Assembly: GCF_014199625.1 (NCBI RefSeq)
Contig: NZ_JACHNY010000003.1
Coordinates: forward strand, 310,001 to 374,000
DNA from: Sphingomonas abaci
GTDB lineage: Bacteria; Pseudomonadota; Alphaproteobacteria; Sphingomonadales; Sphingomonadaceae
DNA length: 64,000 bases
Reading direction: 5' to 3'
Shown piece after piece: positions 33,356 to 41,626 of the stretch. Each line of letters opens with the position of its first letter. The stretch's first letter is position 1. The notes beneath the pieces were generated by a model. That model ran no database searches and had not been told where the DNA came from. It was given only the letters and a program-made list of their open reading frames with translations. Made by a program: the position numbers and the translations under genes.

Positions 33356-33489
33356 CCTCCCCCGCAAGGGGTGAGAGACCATCCGTAGGATGGTGGAGGG
33401 GTGACATCGGCGGTAATGGATCGTCCGGTCGCCACGGGATACACCCCTCCGTCACCGCTACGCACTGCCACCTCCCCTTGCTGGGGAGG
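33356..33489. repeat. Intergenic inverted repeat, family D
   Basis: The 134-base element starts CCTCCCCCGCAAGGGG and ends CCCCTTGCTGGGGAGG, inverted copies with small differences. Nested inside, GTGGAGGGGTG faces CACCCCTCCGTC. It separates convergent pgk and the thioredoxin gene and could act as a transcriptional barrier. No second copy is seen in the window, but its form resembles dispersed sphingomonad intergenic repeats. Confidence 0.65.
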
Positions 33490-33501
33490 ATCGATGCGGC
33501 C

Positions 33502-33996
33502 TCACCGTTCCTTGAGTAGTGGAATCAGTTCGCGGTTCAGGTCGTCCAGATCCATCGCGCCCGCTTTGGCGTAGCGGACGATCCCGGCGCGATCGATGAT
33601 ATAGTTGGTCGGCACCGCCGGCATCTCGCCCGACAGCCCCTTCATCCGCTTGACCGAGGGGATCGCCATCGCCGCGAACAGCGATTTGAGCCGATGGATC
33701 GGCACCGAGCCTTCGGTCGTGACCGCGAAGGCGCGCAGCCCATGTTTCTGCGTCGTGCGGTAATAGGAGTCGAGCAGCGGCAGTTCCTGCCGGCACGGCA
33801 CGCACCAGGTCGCCCAGAAATTGAGCAGCACCACCTGGCCCTTGAGGTCGGCGAGGCGCACCGTGCCGCCATCGACCAGTGTCAGTTCGGCATCAGGCGC
33901 GGGCTCGCCGACCTTCATCGTCCGGCTGCCCGCCCAGAGCGATGACGGTGAGGCCAGCATCGTCATGGCCGCCACCACGGACCAAACCCTGTTCAT
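33502..33996 (-). CDS. TlpA-like periplasmic thioredoxin-family protein
   Basis: The 164-residue protein has an N-terminal signal sequence (cleavage near SLWA, residue 22) followed by an AhpC/TSA-type thioredoxin fold. The catalytic motif is FWATWCVPC with C65 and C68. The cis-proline region is PAVPTNYIID. It should reduce or exchange disulfides in the periplasm, for example for cytochrome c maturation. The ATG at 33996 is 6 bases after GGGGGG; a second ATG at 34002 abuts that ribosome site and is less likely. Confidence 0.86.
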   Translation of the reverse strand: MNRVWSVVAAMTMLASPSSLWAGSRTMKVGEPAPDAELTLVDGGTVRLADLKGQVVLLNFWATWCVPCRQELPLLDSYYRTTQKHGLRAFAVTTEGSVPIHRLKSLFAAMAIPSVKRMKGLSGEMPAVPTNYIIDRAGIVRYAKAGAMDLDDLNRELIPLLKER

Positions 33997-34082
33997 TCTC
34001 ATCCCCCCTGCATGGTCCGCCCCCGGACCGGCGACCAGATTGGCCGTTGCCGCCTGGCCGATCAAGTGGTGTCGATCGCCGG

Positions 34083-34111
34083 TTGAAACAGCGGCGAGCC
34101 CTTGCTACGTT
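34083..34111 (+). promoter_or_regulatory. Promoter of the toxin-antitoxin operon
   Basis: TTGAAA (34083-34088) and TACGTT (34106-34111) are 17 bases apart, 24 bases before the antitoxin ATG. The -10 overlaps the palindromic operator, as expected for autorepression. Confidence 0.6.
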
Positions 34112-34124
34112 TAACACGTTAAAC
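34109..34124. promoter_or_regulatory. Palindromic operator GTTTAACACGTTAAAC
   Basis: Two perfect 7-base inverted arms (GTTTAAC and GTTAAAC) flank a 2-base centre. The site overlaps the -10 box and ends 10 bases before the antitoxin start. Ribbon-helix-helix antitoxins bind such short palindromes as dimers of dimers, so this is the likely autoregulatory operator. Confidence 0.7.
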
Positions 34125-34134
34125 GGAGAACCCC

Positions 34135-34365
34135 ATGCTCGGTGTCAGGCTCGACTCGGAACTGGAAGCACGGCTTGCGGCGGTCGCGCGGACCCAGGGC
34201 CGCAGCAAGAGCGACATCGCGCGGGAAGCGGTGCGCCGCTATGTCGACCTGCACGACGAGGCTTTTCGCCGGGAAGCGCGGCGTCAGTCGCTGCGCGCCT
34301 CCAAGCGCGACACGGCGGAGGATGACGGCTTCTGGACTGCGCTCGCCGAGGAACGCGGCGCGTGA
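34135..34365 (+). CDS. Ribbon-helix-helix (CopG/MetJ-Arc type) antitoxin
   Basis: The 76-residue protein opens with the RHH fold: a beta strand LGVRLDSELEARL, then helices containing TQGRSKSDIAREAVRRYV, where the RSKSD turn is typical. The basic, then acidic, C-terminal third is probably the toxin-binding tail. It should repress its own promoter through the GTTTAAC palindrome and neutralise the toxin encoded next. GGAG lies 8 bases before the ATG. The stop overlaps the toxin's GTG (GTGA). Confidence 0.85.
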   Translation: MLGVRLDSELEARLAAVARTQGRSKSDIAREAVRRYVDLHDEAFRREARRQSLRASKRDTAEDDGFWTALAEERGA

Positions 34366-34715
34366 GCCCCGGGACGGGCATGGCCGCCGCCGACCTGGCG
34401 CGCGGTGCGATCCTGCTGGTCGCAGGCTCCGATGGCGGCGAACCGCGCCCGGCCGTCGTCGTTCAGGCCGAATTGTTCAACGAGACCCATGCCACCATCA
34501 CGCTCTGCCCGCTGACCCGCAGCGTCGGCGGCGAGGCGCTGTTCCGCGTCGCCATCTCGCCCCAGGAGCATACCGGCCTGCCGGTCGAATGCGAGGTGCA
34601 GGTGGACCGCATCGTCTCGGTGCCGCGTCATCGCTGCGTCAAGCTGCTCGGCCATGCTTCGGCGACTCGCATGGAGCAGGTGGATCAGGCGCTGCGCCGG
34701 TGGCTCGCCCTTTGA
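34362..34715 (+). CDS. PemK/MazF-type toxin (endoribonuclease)
   Basis: The 117-residue protein has the PemK/MazF layout: the N-terminal strand ARGAILLVAG, the RPAVVVQAELFNETHATITL segment, in part, TLCPLTRSV, and EVQVDRIVSVPRHRC near the middle-to-end. The family cleaves mRNA at short motifs. Start GTG at 34362 overlaps the antitoxin stop; an ATG at 34380 is possible and would give 111 residues. The gene order antitoxin-toxin and the coupling fit a type II module. Confidence 0.82.
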   Translation: MSPGTGMAAADLARGAILLVAGSDGGEPRPAVVVQAELFNETHATITLCPLTRSVGGEALFRVAISPQEHTGLPVECEVQVDRIVSVPRHRCVKLLGHASATRMEQVDQALRRWLAL

Positions 34716-34749
34716 TTTCGTTTCTATCCGATATCCTCAGGAGACGCAC

Positions 34750-35658
34750 ATGACCCCGATTGTGAAGGCCATTCTCGACAAATATGAAGGCACCAGCCCG
34801 GCGGTGAAGGCGAACCTCGCCCGCATCCTGATGCAGGGGCATCTGGGCGGCACGGGTAAGCTGGTGATCCTGCCGGTCGATCAGGGGTTCGAACATGGCC
34901 CCGCGCGGTCCTTCGCGGTCAATCCGGCGGCCTATGACCCGCATTACCACTATCAGCTCGCGATCGATGCCGGCCTGTCGGCCTATGCCGCGCCGCTGGG
35001 GATGCTGGAGGCGGGCGCCGACAGCTTCGCTGGGCAGATCCCGACGATCCTGAAGGTCAACAGCTCGAACAGCTGGGCGACCAGCATCGACCAGGCGGTG
35101 ACCGCCAGCGTCGGCGACGCGCTGCGGCTGGGCTGCGCGGCGATCGGCTTCACCATCTATCCGGGCTCCGATCAGATCTTCGAGCAGATGGAGGAGATCC
35201 GGGCCCTGCGCGAGGAGGCGGAGGCCGCCGGCCTGGCGACGGTGATCTGGAGCTATCCGCGTGGCGGCAACCTGTCCAAGGACGGCGAGCTGGCGCTCGA
35301 CGTCGGCGCCTATGCCGCGCACATGGCGGCGCTGCTCGGCGCGCACATCATCAAGACCAAGCTTCCCACCGACCATATCGAGCAGAAGGAAGCCAAGCCG
35401 CTCTACAAGGACGGCGACTTCGCCAGCCAGGCGGCGCGCGTGCGCCACATGGTGCAGGCGAGCTTCGCCGGGCGGCGCATCAACGTCTTTTCGGGCGGCG
35501 CGACCAAGGGCGAGGACGCGGTGTTCCAGGATGCGCGTGATATCCGTGATGGCGGCGGCCAGGGCTCGATCATCGGCCGCAACACCTTCCAGCGCCCGCG
35601 CGAGGAAGCGCTGGCGATGCTGGCGCGGATCATCCGCATCTACAAGGGCGAGGAATAA
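34750..35658 (+). CDS. Class I (DhnA-type) fructose-bisphosphate aldolase
   Basis: This 302-residue protein belongs to the DhnA/FbaB aldolases, which use a Schiff-base lysine rather than zinc. It shows LVILPVDQGFEHGPARSF, in part, the IGFTIYPGS block, a VIWSYPRGG block, HIIKTKLPTDHIEQK with the likely catalytic lysine, and FSGGATKGED for phosphate binding. It cleaves fructose-1,6-bisphosphate. AGGAG lies 7 bases before the ATG. Together with gap, pgk and eno it places much of lower glycolysis in this window. Confidence 0.93.
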   Translation: MTPIVKAILDKYEGTSPAVKANLARILMQGHLGGTGKLVILPVDQGFEHGPARSFAVNPAAYDPHYHYQLAIDAGLSAYAAPLGMLEAGADSFAGQIPTILKVNSSNSWATSIDQAVTASVGDALRLGCAAIGFTIYPGSDQIFEQMEEIRALREEAEAAGLATVIWSYPRGGNLSKDGELALDVGAYAAHMAALLGAHIIKTKLPTDHIEQKEAKPLYKDGDFASQAARVRHMVQASFAGRRINVFSGGATKGEDAVFQDARDIRDGGGQGSIIGRNTFQRPREEALAMLARIIRIYKGEE

Positions 35659-35666
35659 GGCGCTCC

Positions 35667-35698
35667 CGGCCGCCGTTCCGCCGACTGGGCGGCGGCCG
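35667..35698 (+). terminator. Hairpin after the aldolase gene
   Basis: A perfect 9-base-pair stem, CGGCCGCCG (35667-35675) with CGGCGGCCG (35690-35698), starts 8 bases after the aldolase stop. The 14-base loop is followed by ATCACC with no T run, so terminator function is tentative. Confidence 0.45.
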
Positions 35699-35743
35699 AT
35701 CACCACTCTGGAGCGCGGGGCCGCAAGCCGCTAGGGCGGGGGG

Positions 35744-36433
35744 ATGACCGAAGACGATCCCCTGGGGCCCCTCGACCCGAATTTCGCCGCCGCCTTCGAA
35801 CGCGATGTGCGGCGGCCACCCTGCCAGCTCTACCTGATCTCGCCGCTCGACGTGACCGGCGGCTTCGCCGACAGGCTGGCGCGCGCGCTCGACGCCGGGC
35901 CGGTGGCGGCCTTCCAGTTCCGCGTCAAGGATGTCGACCAGCATGAGGCGGCCCGTCTGGCCGAACCGCTCCAGCGCATCTGCGCGGATCGCGAGGTCGC
36001 CTTCATCGTCAACGATTCGATCAGCCTCGCCAAGCGGCTGGGCGCGGACGGCGTCCATCTGGGCCAGGAGGATGGCGACCCGCGCGAGGCGCGCGACGCG
36101 CTGGGGCCGTCGGTGCAGATCGGCGTCACCTGCCACGACAGCCGCCATTTGGCGATGGAGGCCGGCGATGCGGGCGCGGACTATGTTGCGTTCGGCAGCT
36201 TCCATCCGACCACGACCAAGGTGGTGAAGCATCGGCCCGAGCCGGTGATCCTGTCCTGGTGGTCTGCCTTGTTCGAGCTGCCCTGCGTCGCGATCGGCGG
36301 CATCACGCCGGACAATGCCGCGCCGCTGGTCGCGGCGGGCGCGGATTTCCTGGCGGTGTCGGGCGCGGTCTGGTCGGGCGACGAGGCGGCGGCGGTTCGG
36401 GCTTTCGCGCAAGTGCTTGGCGCAAAAGGCTAG
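35744..36433 (+). CDS. thiE: Thiamine phosphate synthase
   Basis: ThiE joins the pyrimidine and thiazole halves of thiamine. The 229 residues contain a TIM-barrel pattern with AFQFRVKDVD, FIVNDSISLAKRLGADGVHL, in part, GVTCHDSRH, ADYVAFGSFHPT and the phosphate-binding VAIGGITPDNAAPLVAAGAD, in part. The N-terminus is about 25 residues longer than the shortest ThiE proteins. No TPP riboswitch is seen in the 85 bases upstream. Confidence 0.9.
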   Translation: MTEDDPLGPLDPNFAAAFERDVRRPPCQLYLISPLDVTGGFADRLARALDAGPVAAFQFRVKDVDQHEAARLAEPLQRICADREVAFIVNDSISLAKRLGADGVHLGQEDGDPREARDALGPSVQIGVTCHDSRHLAMEAGDAGADYVAFGSFHPTTTKVVKHRPEPVILSWWSALFELPCVAIGGITPDNAAPLVAAGADFLAVSGAVWSGDEAAAVRAFAQVLGAKG

Positions 36434-36496
36434 AGGGGAGCCAAGCCGGGCTTCGCTCGTTTGATCCGGATGCGTAACCGTTCGGATCGGAGAGCC

Positions 36497-37495
36497 ATGC
36501 GCCCTGTCTTCCTGTCGCTCGTCCTGGCGCTCGCGGTGCCGGCCGTCGCCCAGACCCCGCCCGTCGCGGCGCCCGTGCGGATCGATCCCGACCTGCTGAA
36601 GATGCAGGTGGTGCTCGACCGGCTCGGCTTCTCGCCGGGCGTGATCGATGGTCGGCCGGGCATGTCGCTGACCGCGGCGATCAAGGGTTTCCAGGAAAGC
36701 CGGGGCCTCCGGACGACGGGCGAACCGGATGCCGCGACCATGGCGGCGCTCCGCCCCTATTGGGGCACGGACGCCACCAAGGTGCTGACGCTCAACGCAC
36801 GCGTGCTCGCCGGCCCCTATATCGACCCTATCCCGCGCGGCGAGGACCAGCAGGCCAAGCTCCCCGGCCTCTATTATCGCAGCCCGCTCGAGAAGCTGGC
36901 GGAGATGTTCCATACCACGCCGCAGGTGCTGGTGGCGCTCAATAGCCCGCAGACCTGGCTGCGGCCGGGCAGCAAGGTGACCTTTCCCAACGTTCTGCCG
37001 TCAAGCCGGGCCTATGACGCCAAGCTGCGCCCCGACTGGATCGCGACGCTGAACGGCCTCAATGTCGACGCAGTGCAGCCGCAGGCGGCGAAGGTGGTGG
37101 TCGACAAGTCGGATAAGGTGCTGCGCGTCTATGACCAGGCCGACAAGCTGGTCGCGCAGTTCCAGGTCACGACCGGATCGACTCACGATCCGCTGCCGAT
37201 CGGCAAGTGGACGATCAAGGGCGCGGACTATAATCCGAAGTTCCACTTCAACCCGGCCTTGTTCTGGGATGCGGACAAGGACGACAAGAAGGCGATGCTG
37301 CCGCCCGGACCTAATGGCCCGGTCGGCGTGGTGTGGCTGGACTTGAGCAAGCCGCATTACGGTATCCATGGCACGCCCGAGCCGCAACTGATCGGCCGCA
37401 CCGAAAGCCATGGCTGCGTCCGGCTCGCCAACTGGAACGCGGCGCGCCTCGCCTTGATGGTCAAGCCGGGCACCCCTGCCATCTTCCAGGAATAG
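36497..37495 (+). CDS. L,D-transpeptidase with peptidoglycan-binding domain
   Basis: The 332-residue exported protein has a signal peptide (cleavage near AVAQ, residue 17), a PG_binding_1 domain (about 30-80, VVLDRLGFSPGVIDGRPG, in part), and a C-terminal YkuD catalytic domain. The active-site motif is HG-x14-SHGCVRL, with nucleophile C307 and H305. It forms 3-3 crosslinks in peptidoglycan or attaches proteins to it. The ATG at 36497 follows GGAGA. The next gene, an M23 peptidase, starts 3 bases after its stop. Confidence 0.93.
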   Translation: MRPVFLSLVLALAVPAVAQTPPVAAPVRIDPDLLKMQVVLDRLGFSPGVIDGRPGMSLTAAIKGFQESRGLRTTGEPDAATMAALRPYWGTDATKVLTLNARVLAGPYIDPIPRGEDQQAKLPGLYYRSPLEKLAEMFHTTPQVLVALNSPQTWLRPGSKVTFPNVLPSSRAYDAKLRPDWIATLNGLNVDAVQPQAAKVVVDKSDKVLRVYDQADKLVAQFQVTTGSTHDPLPIGKWTIKGADYNPKFHFNPALFWDADKDDKKAMLPPGPNGPVGVVWLDLSKPHYGIHGTPEPQLIGRTESHGCVRLANWNAARLALMVKPGTPAIFQE

Positions 37496-37498
37496 GGG

Positions 37499-38080
37499 AT
37501 GAGCCGGGTCGGCTGGGTGATCCTGGCCCTGGTGGCGACCGTCGCCGCGCTGTTCGCCTCGGTGACCCGTTTCGGTGGATCGCACCGGTCGGCACCATCG
37601 GCCACACCGCCGGTCGCCGGGACTGCGCATGACGCCGAGCCGCTCGCCGTGCCGGTGGCGGGCGTCGCGCGCGGCCGCATCAGCGACAGTTGGGGCGACC
37701 CGCGCGGTGAGGGCGGTCGTACGCATCAGGGCACCGACATCATGGCGCCGGGCGGCACCGCCGTGCTGGCGGCGGCTTCCGGCCGGGTGGAGAAGCTGTT
37801 CACGAGCGAGCGGGGCGGCCTGACCATCTATGTCCGCTCGCCCGGCGGGGGTTGGGTCTATTATTACGCGCATCTCGCCGGCTATGCGCCGGGCCTGGCC
37901 GAGGGGCAGCGGGTGGCGCGCGGACAGCGGATCGGCTTCGTCGGCGATACCGGCGACGCGGGCGCGGGCAACACGCATCTCCATTTCGGCCTGCAACGCA
38001 TGGCGCCGGGCGAGGGCTGGTGGCAGGGACGGGCGGTCAATCCCTACCCGCTGCTTGCCGGATCGACCGCGGGGCGCTAA
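37499..38080 (+). CDS. M23 family (LytM-type) peptidase
   Basis: This 193-residue protein has an N-terminal membrane anchor (residues about 5-23) and an M23 domain with zinc ligands in [10 protein letters not shown] and in NTHLHFGLQ, plus YYYAHLAGY. All metal-binding motifs (HxxxD and HLH) are present, so it is probably an active endopeptidase acting on peptidoglycan crosslinks. Tight coupling to the L,D-transpeptidase gene suggests joint cell-wall remodelling. Confidence 0.9.
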   Translation: MSRVGWVILALVATVAALFASVTRFGGSHRSAPSATPPVAGTAHDAEPLAVPVAGVARGRISDSWGDPRGEGGRTHQGTDIMAPGGTAVLAAASGRVEKLFTSERGGLTIYVRSPGGGWVYYYAHLAGYAPGLAEGQRVARGQRIGFVGDTGDAGAGNTHLHFGLQRMAPGEGWWQGRAVNPYPLLAGSTAGR

Positions 38081-38132
38081 ATCGCCGAGCATCGGGGCAC
38101 GACGCCCCCGGCTCTTTTCAGCAGGTCAATCC

Positions 38133-38696
38133 ATGAAGATCAGCGGCGTGGACATCCGTCCCGGCAACATCATCGAGTATGAAGGCGGCATCTGGCGCGC
38201 CGTCAAGATCCAGCATACCCAGCCCGGCAAGGGCGGTGCCTATATGCAGGTCGAGATGAAGAACCTGATCGACGGACGCAAGAACAACGTCCGCTTCCGC
38301 TCGGCGGAGACGGTCGAGCGCGTTCGCCTCGACACCAAGGATTTCCAGTTCCTGTTCAAGGACGGCGATCAGCTGACCTTCATGGACAAGGACAATTACG
38401 AGCAGATCACGCTCGACGCCGGCATCCTGGGCGACGCCGCGGCCTTCCTGCAGGACGGCATGGACGTGGTCATGGAGCTCTATGACGAGAAGCCGATCTC
38501 GGTGCAGCTGCCCGACACCATCGAGGCGACGATCGTCGAGGCCGACGCGGTGGTGAAGGGGCAGACCGCTTCCTCCTCCTACAAGCCGGCGATGCTCGAC
38601 AATGGCGTGCGCGTCATGGTGCCGCCGCACATCGCCGCCGGCACCCGCATCGTTGTCGACGTGTACGAGCAGACCTACGTCCGCCGCGCGGACTGA
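38133..38696 (+). CDS. efp: Elongation factor P
   Basis: EF-P relieves ribosome stalling at polyproline. The 187-residue protein starts [20 protein letters not shown], with K33 in QPGKGGAY at the tip that is modified in many bacteria, and ends with [10 protein letters not shown]. The modifying enzymes (EpmA/EpmB or EarP) are not in this window. GCAGGTC lies upstream of the ATG. Confidence 0.96.
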   Translation: MKISGVDIRPGNIIEYEGGIWRAVKIQHTQPGKGGAYMQVEMKNLIDGRKNNVRFRSAETVERVRLDTKDFQFLFKDGDQLTFMDKDNYEQITLDAGILGDAAAFLQDGMDVVMELYDEKPISVQLPDTIEATIVEADAVVKGQTASSSYKPAMLDNGVRVMVPPHIAAGTRIVVDVYEQTYVRRAD

Positions 38697-38813
38697 TCGT
38701 CCTCGAGCACGGGGCAGGGGCCGGCTTTTCCGTGCCGCCGCGCCTGCCCGCTATCGGTCCGTCCGACCGCCCCCTGACCAGTCCCTCCCGATCATGGGAG
38801 GATGGAGACTATC

Positions 38814-39626
38814 ATGCCTTCGCATTCCGGCCTGATGACCGTGATCGAGCGCGCCGCGCGCAAGGCGGCGCCGCGTCTTCGGCGCGACTTCAACGAGGTC
38901 CAGCAGCTCCAGGTCAGCCGCAAGGGTCCGGCCGACTTCGTGTCGATGGCCGACCAGCGCGCCGAGCAGACCCTGTTCGAGGAACTGTCGCGCGCCCGGC
39001 CCGACTGGGGCTTTCTGATGGAGGAGCGCGGCGAGGTGGCGGGCGATCCCGACAAGCCGCGCTTCATCATCGATCCGCTCGACGGCACGTCCAACTTCCT
39101 CCACGGCATCCCGCACTTCGCGATCTCGATAGCGGTCGAGGAAGTGATGCCGAACGGCAAGCGCGAGATCACCACGGCGCTGGTCTACCAGCCGCTGACC
39201 GACGAGAGCTTCTGGGCCGAGAAGGGCCGGGGCGCCTGGCTGACCGACCAGCGGCTGCGCGTGTCGTCGCGCCGCGACCTGTCGGAAGCGCTGATCGCGA
39301 CGGGCATCCCGTTCCTGGGGCATGGGGATTTCGTGGAGTGGACGCGCATCTTCGGGGCGGTCGCGCCGCAGGTCGCGGGCATCCGGCGACTCGGCTCGGC
39401 GGCGCTCGACCTGGCCTGGGTCGCAGCCGGGCGGTTCGACGGTTATTGGGAATCGGGCCTCAAGCCCTGGGACACGGCCGCCGGCCTGCTGCTGGTGAAG
39501 GAAGCCGGTGGCTATGTCACCGACTATCGGGGCGCCGACAAGGCGCAGGAACGCAGCGAGTTCCTGGCCTGCAACGACGCGCTGCACAGCAAGCTGCACA
39601 AACTGGTTGCCGGTGCTCTGCGTTAA
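38814..39626 (+). CDS. Inositol monophosphatase family protein (SuhB-like)
   Basis: The 270 residues carry the metal-dependent phosphatase signatures: the E70/E71 region MEERGE, IDPLDGTSNFLHG with D87, D90 and T92, and KPWDTAAGLLLVKEAGG near the C-terminus. It hydrolyses inositol monophosphate or similar sugar phosphates, and SuhB homologues also influence rRNA transcription. GGAG at 38804-38807 has proper spacing to the ATG at 38814; an ATG at 38802 lies right against another GGAG. Confidence 0.92.
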   Translation: MPSHSGLMTVIERAARKAAPRLRRDFNEVQQLQVSRKGPADFVSMADQRAEQTLFEELSRARPDWGFLMEERGEVAGDPDKPRFIIDPLDGTSNFLHGIPHFAISIAVEEVMPNGKREITTALVYQPLTDESFWAEKGRGAWLTDQRLRVSSRRDLSEALIATGIPFLGHGDFVEWTRIFGAVAPQVAGIRRLGSAALDLAWVAAGRFDGYWESGLKPWDTAAGLLLVKEAGGYVTDYRGADKAQERSEFLACNDALHSKLHKLVAGALR

Positions 39627-39637
39627 CGCGCGGGCTC

Positions 39638-39666
39638 TGGGAAATTTAGTAACAAGTACCTATACT
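39638..39666 (+). promoter_or_regulatory. Candidate promoter of the nuo operon
   Basis: TATACT at 39661-39666 is a 5-of-6 match to the -10 consensus. TGGGAA at 39638-39643, a weak -35, is 17 bases upstream. It lies about 140 bases before nuoA in the only sizeable gap ahead of the operon. Confidence 0.4.
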
Positions 39667-39807
39667 TAGCTTTCGCGCTTCGGCGTGTCGCCAGGGCGAT
39701 CGGATCGGCTCTCGTTGAGAGTGATTCGCAAGCGGTCGGAAACCTTGCCCGACCTGTCCGGCGCGCCTAAAGCCCTCGTTCATCCGTTCGCACGTGCGAG
39801 AACCGTT

Positions 39808-40182
39808 TTGGTCGATCTGTCGCAATATCTGCCGATCCTCATCTTCCTCGGGGTGGCCCTCGCGCTGTCGAGCGCGTTCGTCTTCCTGCCGATGGCGGTT
39901 GGCCGGCTCACCGGCGCCCACAAGCCCGACGAGCAGAAGCTGTCCGAATATGAATGCGGCTTCCCCGCGTTCGAGGATCCGCGCAGCCAGTATGACGTCC
40001 GCTTCTACCTGGTCGCGATCCTGTTCATCGTCTTCGATCTGGAGGCGGCGTTCATCTACCCCTGGGCGGTCTCGGTGTTCAGCATCGGCTGGACCGCGTG
40101 GATCGGCATGATGATCTTTATCGGCGAATTGGCCCTCGGCCTCGCCTATGCCTGGAAGAAGGGAGCGTTGGATTGGGAGTAG
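39808..40182 (+). CDS. nuoA: NADH-quinone oxidoreductase subunit A
   Basis: NuoA is a three-helix membrane subunit near the quinone site of complex I. It has the loop motif [14 protein letters not shown] with its conserved cysteine, and [18 protein letters not shown]. The 124-residue form from TTG at 39808 matches the family start ([10 protein letters not shown]); an ATG at 39685 would add 41 residues with no similarity. It overlaps nuoB by 10 bases. Confidence 0.93.
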   Translation: MVDLSQYLPILIFLGVALALSSAFVFLPMAVGRLTGAHKPDEQKLSEYECGFPAFEDPRSQYDVRFYLVAILFIVFDLEAAFIYPWAVSVFSIGWTAWIGMMIFIGELALGLAYAWKKGALDWE

Positions 40183-40742
40183 AGCTTCACTCCGGTCCGG
40201 TCGAACTCAAGGCTCGCCCGGATGGCGGCGCGGCCGTGGTGGCGCCCGACCAGGAATATTTCGACAGCCTGAACGGTGAACTGACCGACAAGGGCTTCCT
40301 CGTCACCTCGACCGAGGAGTTGTTCCAATGGGCGCGCACGGGTTCGCTCTGGTGGATGACCTTCGGCCTGGCGTGCTGCGCCGTGGAGATGATCCACGTC
40401 AACATGCCGCGCTACGACCTGGAGCGGTTCGGCGCCGCACCGCGCGCCTCGCCGCGCCAGTCGGACGTGATGATCGTCGCCGGCACGCTGTGCAACAAGA
40501 TGGCGCCCGCGCTCCGCAAGGTCTACGACCAGATGTCGGAGCCGAAATACGTCATCTCGATGGGCAGCTGCGCCAATGGCGGCGGCTATTACCATTACAG
40601 CTATTCGGTGGTGCGCGGCTGCGATCGCATCGTGCCGGTCGACATCTATGTCCCCGGCTGCCCGCCGACGGCCGAGGCGTTGCTCTATGGCGTGATGCAG
40701 TTGCAGCGGAAGATCCGCCGCAGCGGGAGCATCGAGCGATGA
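40173..40742 (+). CDS. nuoB: NADH-quinone oxidoreductase subunit B
   Basis: NuoB carries the N2 4Fe-4S cluster that passes electrons to quinone. The 189 residues include the adjacent cysteines in [19 protein letters not shown] and the VPGCPPT motif. The start is TTG at 40173, 7 bases after GGGAG (40161-40165) and inside the end of nuoA; no ATG exists before the conserved region. The stop overlaps the nuoC start (ATGA). Confidence 0.95.
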   Translation: MGVELHSGPVELKARPDGGAAVVAPDQEYFDSLNGELTDKGFLVTSTEELFQWARTGSLWWMTFGLACCAVEMIHVNMPRYDLERFGAAPRASPRQSDVMIVAGTLCNKMAPALRKVYDQMSEPKYVISMGSCANGGGYYHYSYSVVRGCDRIVPVDIYVPGCPPTAEALLYGVMQLQRKIRRSGSIER

Positions 40743-41626
40743 GGGCGCCCGCCCCGGCCTATGCGGCTGCCGGCGACACGATCGCGATGGCGACCCGCGC
40801 GATCGGCGCGGGGCTGGTCGACGCGGTCGAGCTGGTCGGCGAGGTGCAGCTGCACGTCCATCGCGACGCGCTGGTCCCGGCGATGATCGCGCTGCGCGAC
40901 ACGCCCGGCCTCGAATATCAGCAGCTCATGGAGATTGCCGGCGTCGACTATCCGCAGCGTGCGGAGCGGTTCGACGTGGTGTACAACCTCCTGTCGCTGA
41001 CCCGGAACCACCGCGTCCAGGTCCATGTCGCGACCGACGAGGAGCATCCGATCCCGTCCGTCACCGGCATCTGGCCGGTCGCGGGCTGGCTGGAGCGCGA
41101 GGTCTATGACCTGTACGGCGTGCTGTTCGAGGGCAACAAGGACCTGCGCCGCATCCTGACGGACTATGGCTTTCGCGGCCATCCGCTCCGCAAGGACTTC
41201 CCGATGACCGGCTATACCGAGCTGCGCTATTCCGAGGAGGAGAAGCGCGTGGTGTACCAGCCGGTGCAATTGGCGCAGGATTTCCGCACCTTCGACTTTC
41301 TCAGCCCTTGGGAGGGCGCCGAGTATATTCTGCCCGGCGACGAGAAGGCCAAGCCGGCTTCGGCGGCGCCCGCCGCCGCAAGCCCGGCACCCGCGGCGCT
41401 GCCGCAGGACAAGGGTGCGCCGACGCCGCTGAGCGCGGATCAGGTGCGCAAGGCCGATGCCGAGGGTTCGGCGAAGGAAGCGCCCAAGGCGTCCAGCGAA
41501 CCCTATGCCAAGACCACGGCGGACAGCACAGCCGATACGGGCAAGGGCAGCGCGGAACCCGATGCGACCCCCAAGCCGGCGGATCCGGACGTGATCCCGA
41601 CCGCGGGCAAAGGACAGAATCAGTGA
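40739..41626 (+). CDS. nuoC: NADH-quinone oxidoreductase subunit C, with long low-complexity tail
   Basis: The first 200 residues are a normal 30-kDa subunit of the hydrophilic arm ([21 protein letters not shown], in part; [16 protein letters not shown]). From about residue 202 to 295 there is an Ala/Pro/Lys/Asp-rich, disordered extension of 94 residues that typical alphaproteobacterial NuoC proteins of about 200 residues lack. NuoC and NuoD are separate genes here. The stop TGA overlaps the nuoD GTG. Confidence 0.94.
   Translation: MRAPAPAYAAAGDTIAMATRAIGAGLVDAVELVGEVQLHVHRDALVPAMIALRDTPGLEYQQLMEIAGVDYPQRAERFDVVYNLLSLTRNHRVQVHVATDEEHPIPSVTGIWPVAGWLEREVYDLYGVLFEGNKDLRRILTDYGFRGHPLRKDFPMTGYTELRYSEEEKRVVYQPVQLAQDFRTFDFLSPWEGAEYILPGDEKAKPASAAPAAASPAPAALPQDKGAPTPLSADQVRKADAEGSAKEAPKASSEPYAKTTADSTADTGKGSAEPDATPKPADPDVIPTAGKGQNQ

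Noticed and set aside
35659..35743. A TPP riboswitch before thiE
   Set aside because: The 85-base gap has only a GC hairpin and none of the conserved THI-box sequences.
39685..39807. A 41-residue N-terminal extension of NuoA
   Set aside because: It lacks similarity to NuoA and is Arg-rich; the family N-terminus begins at the TTG at 39808.
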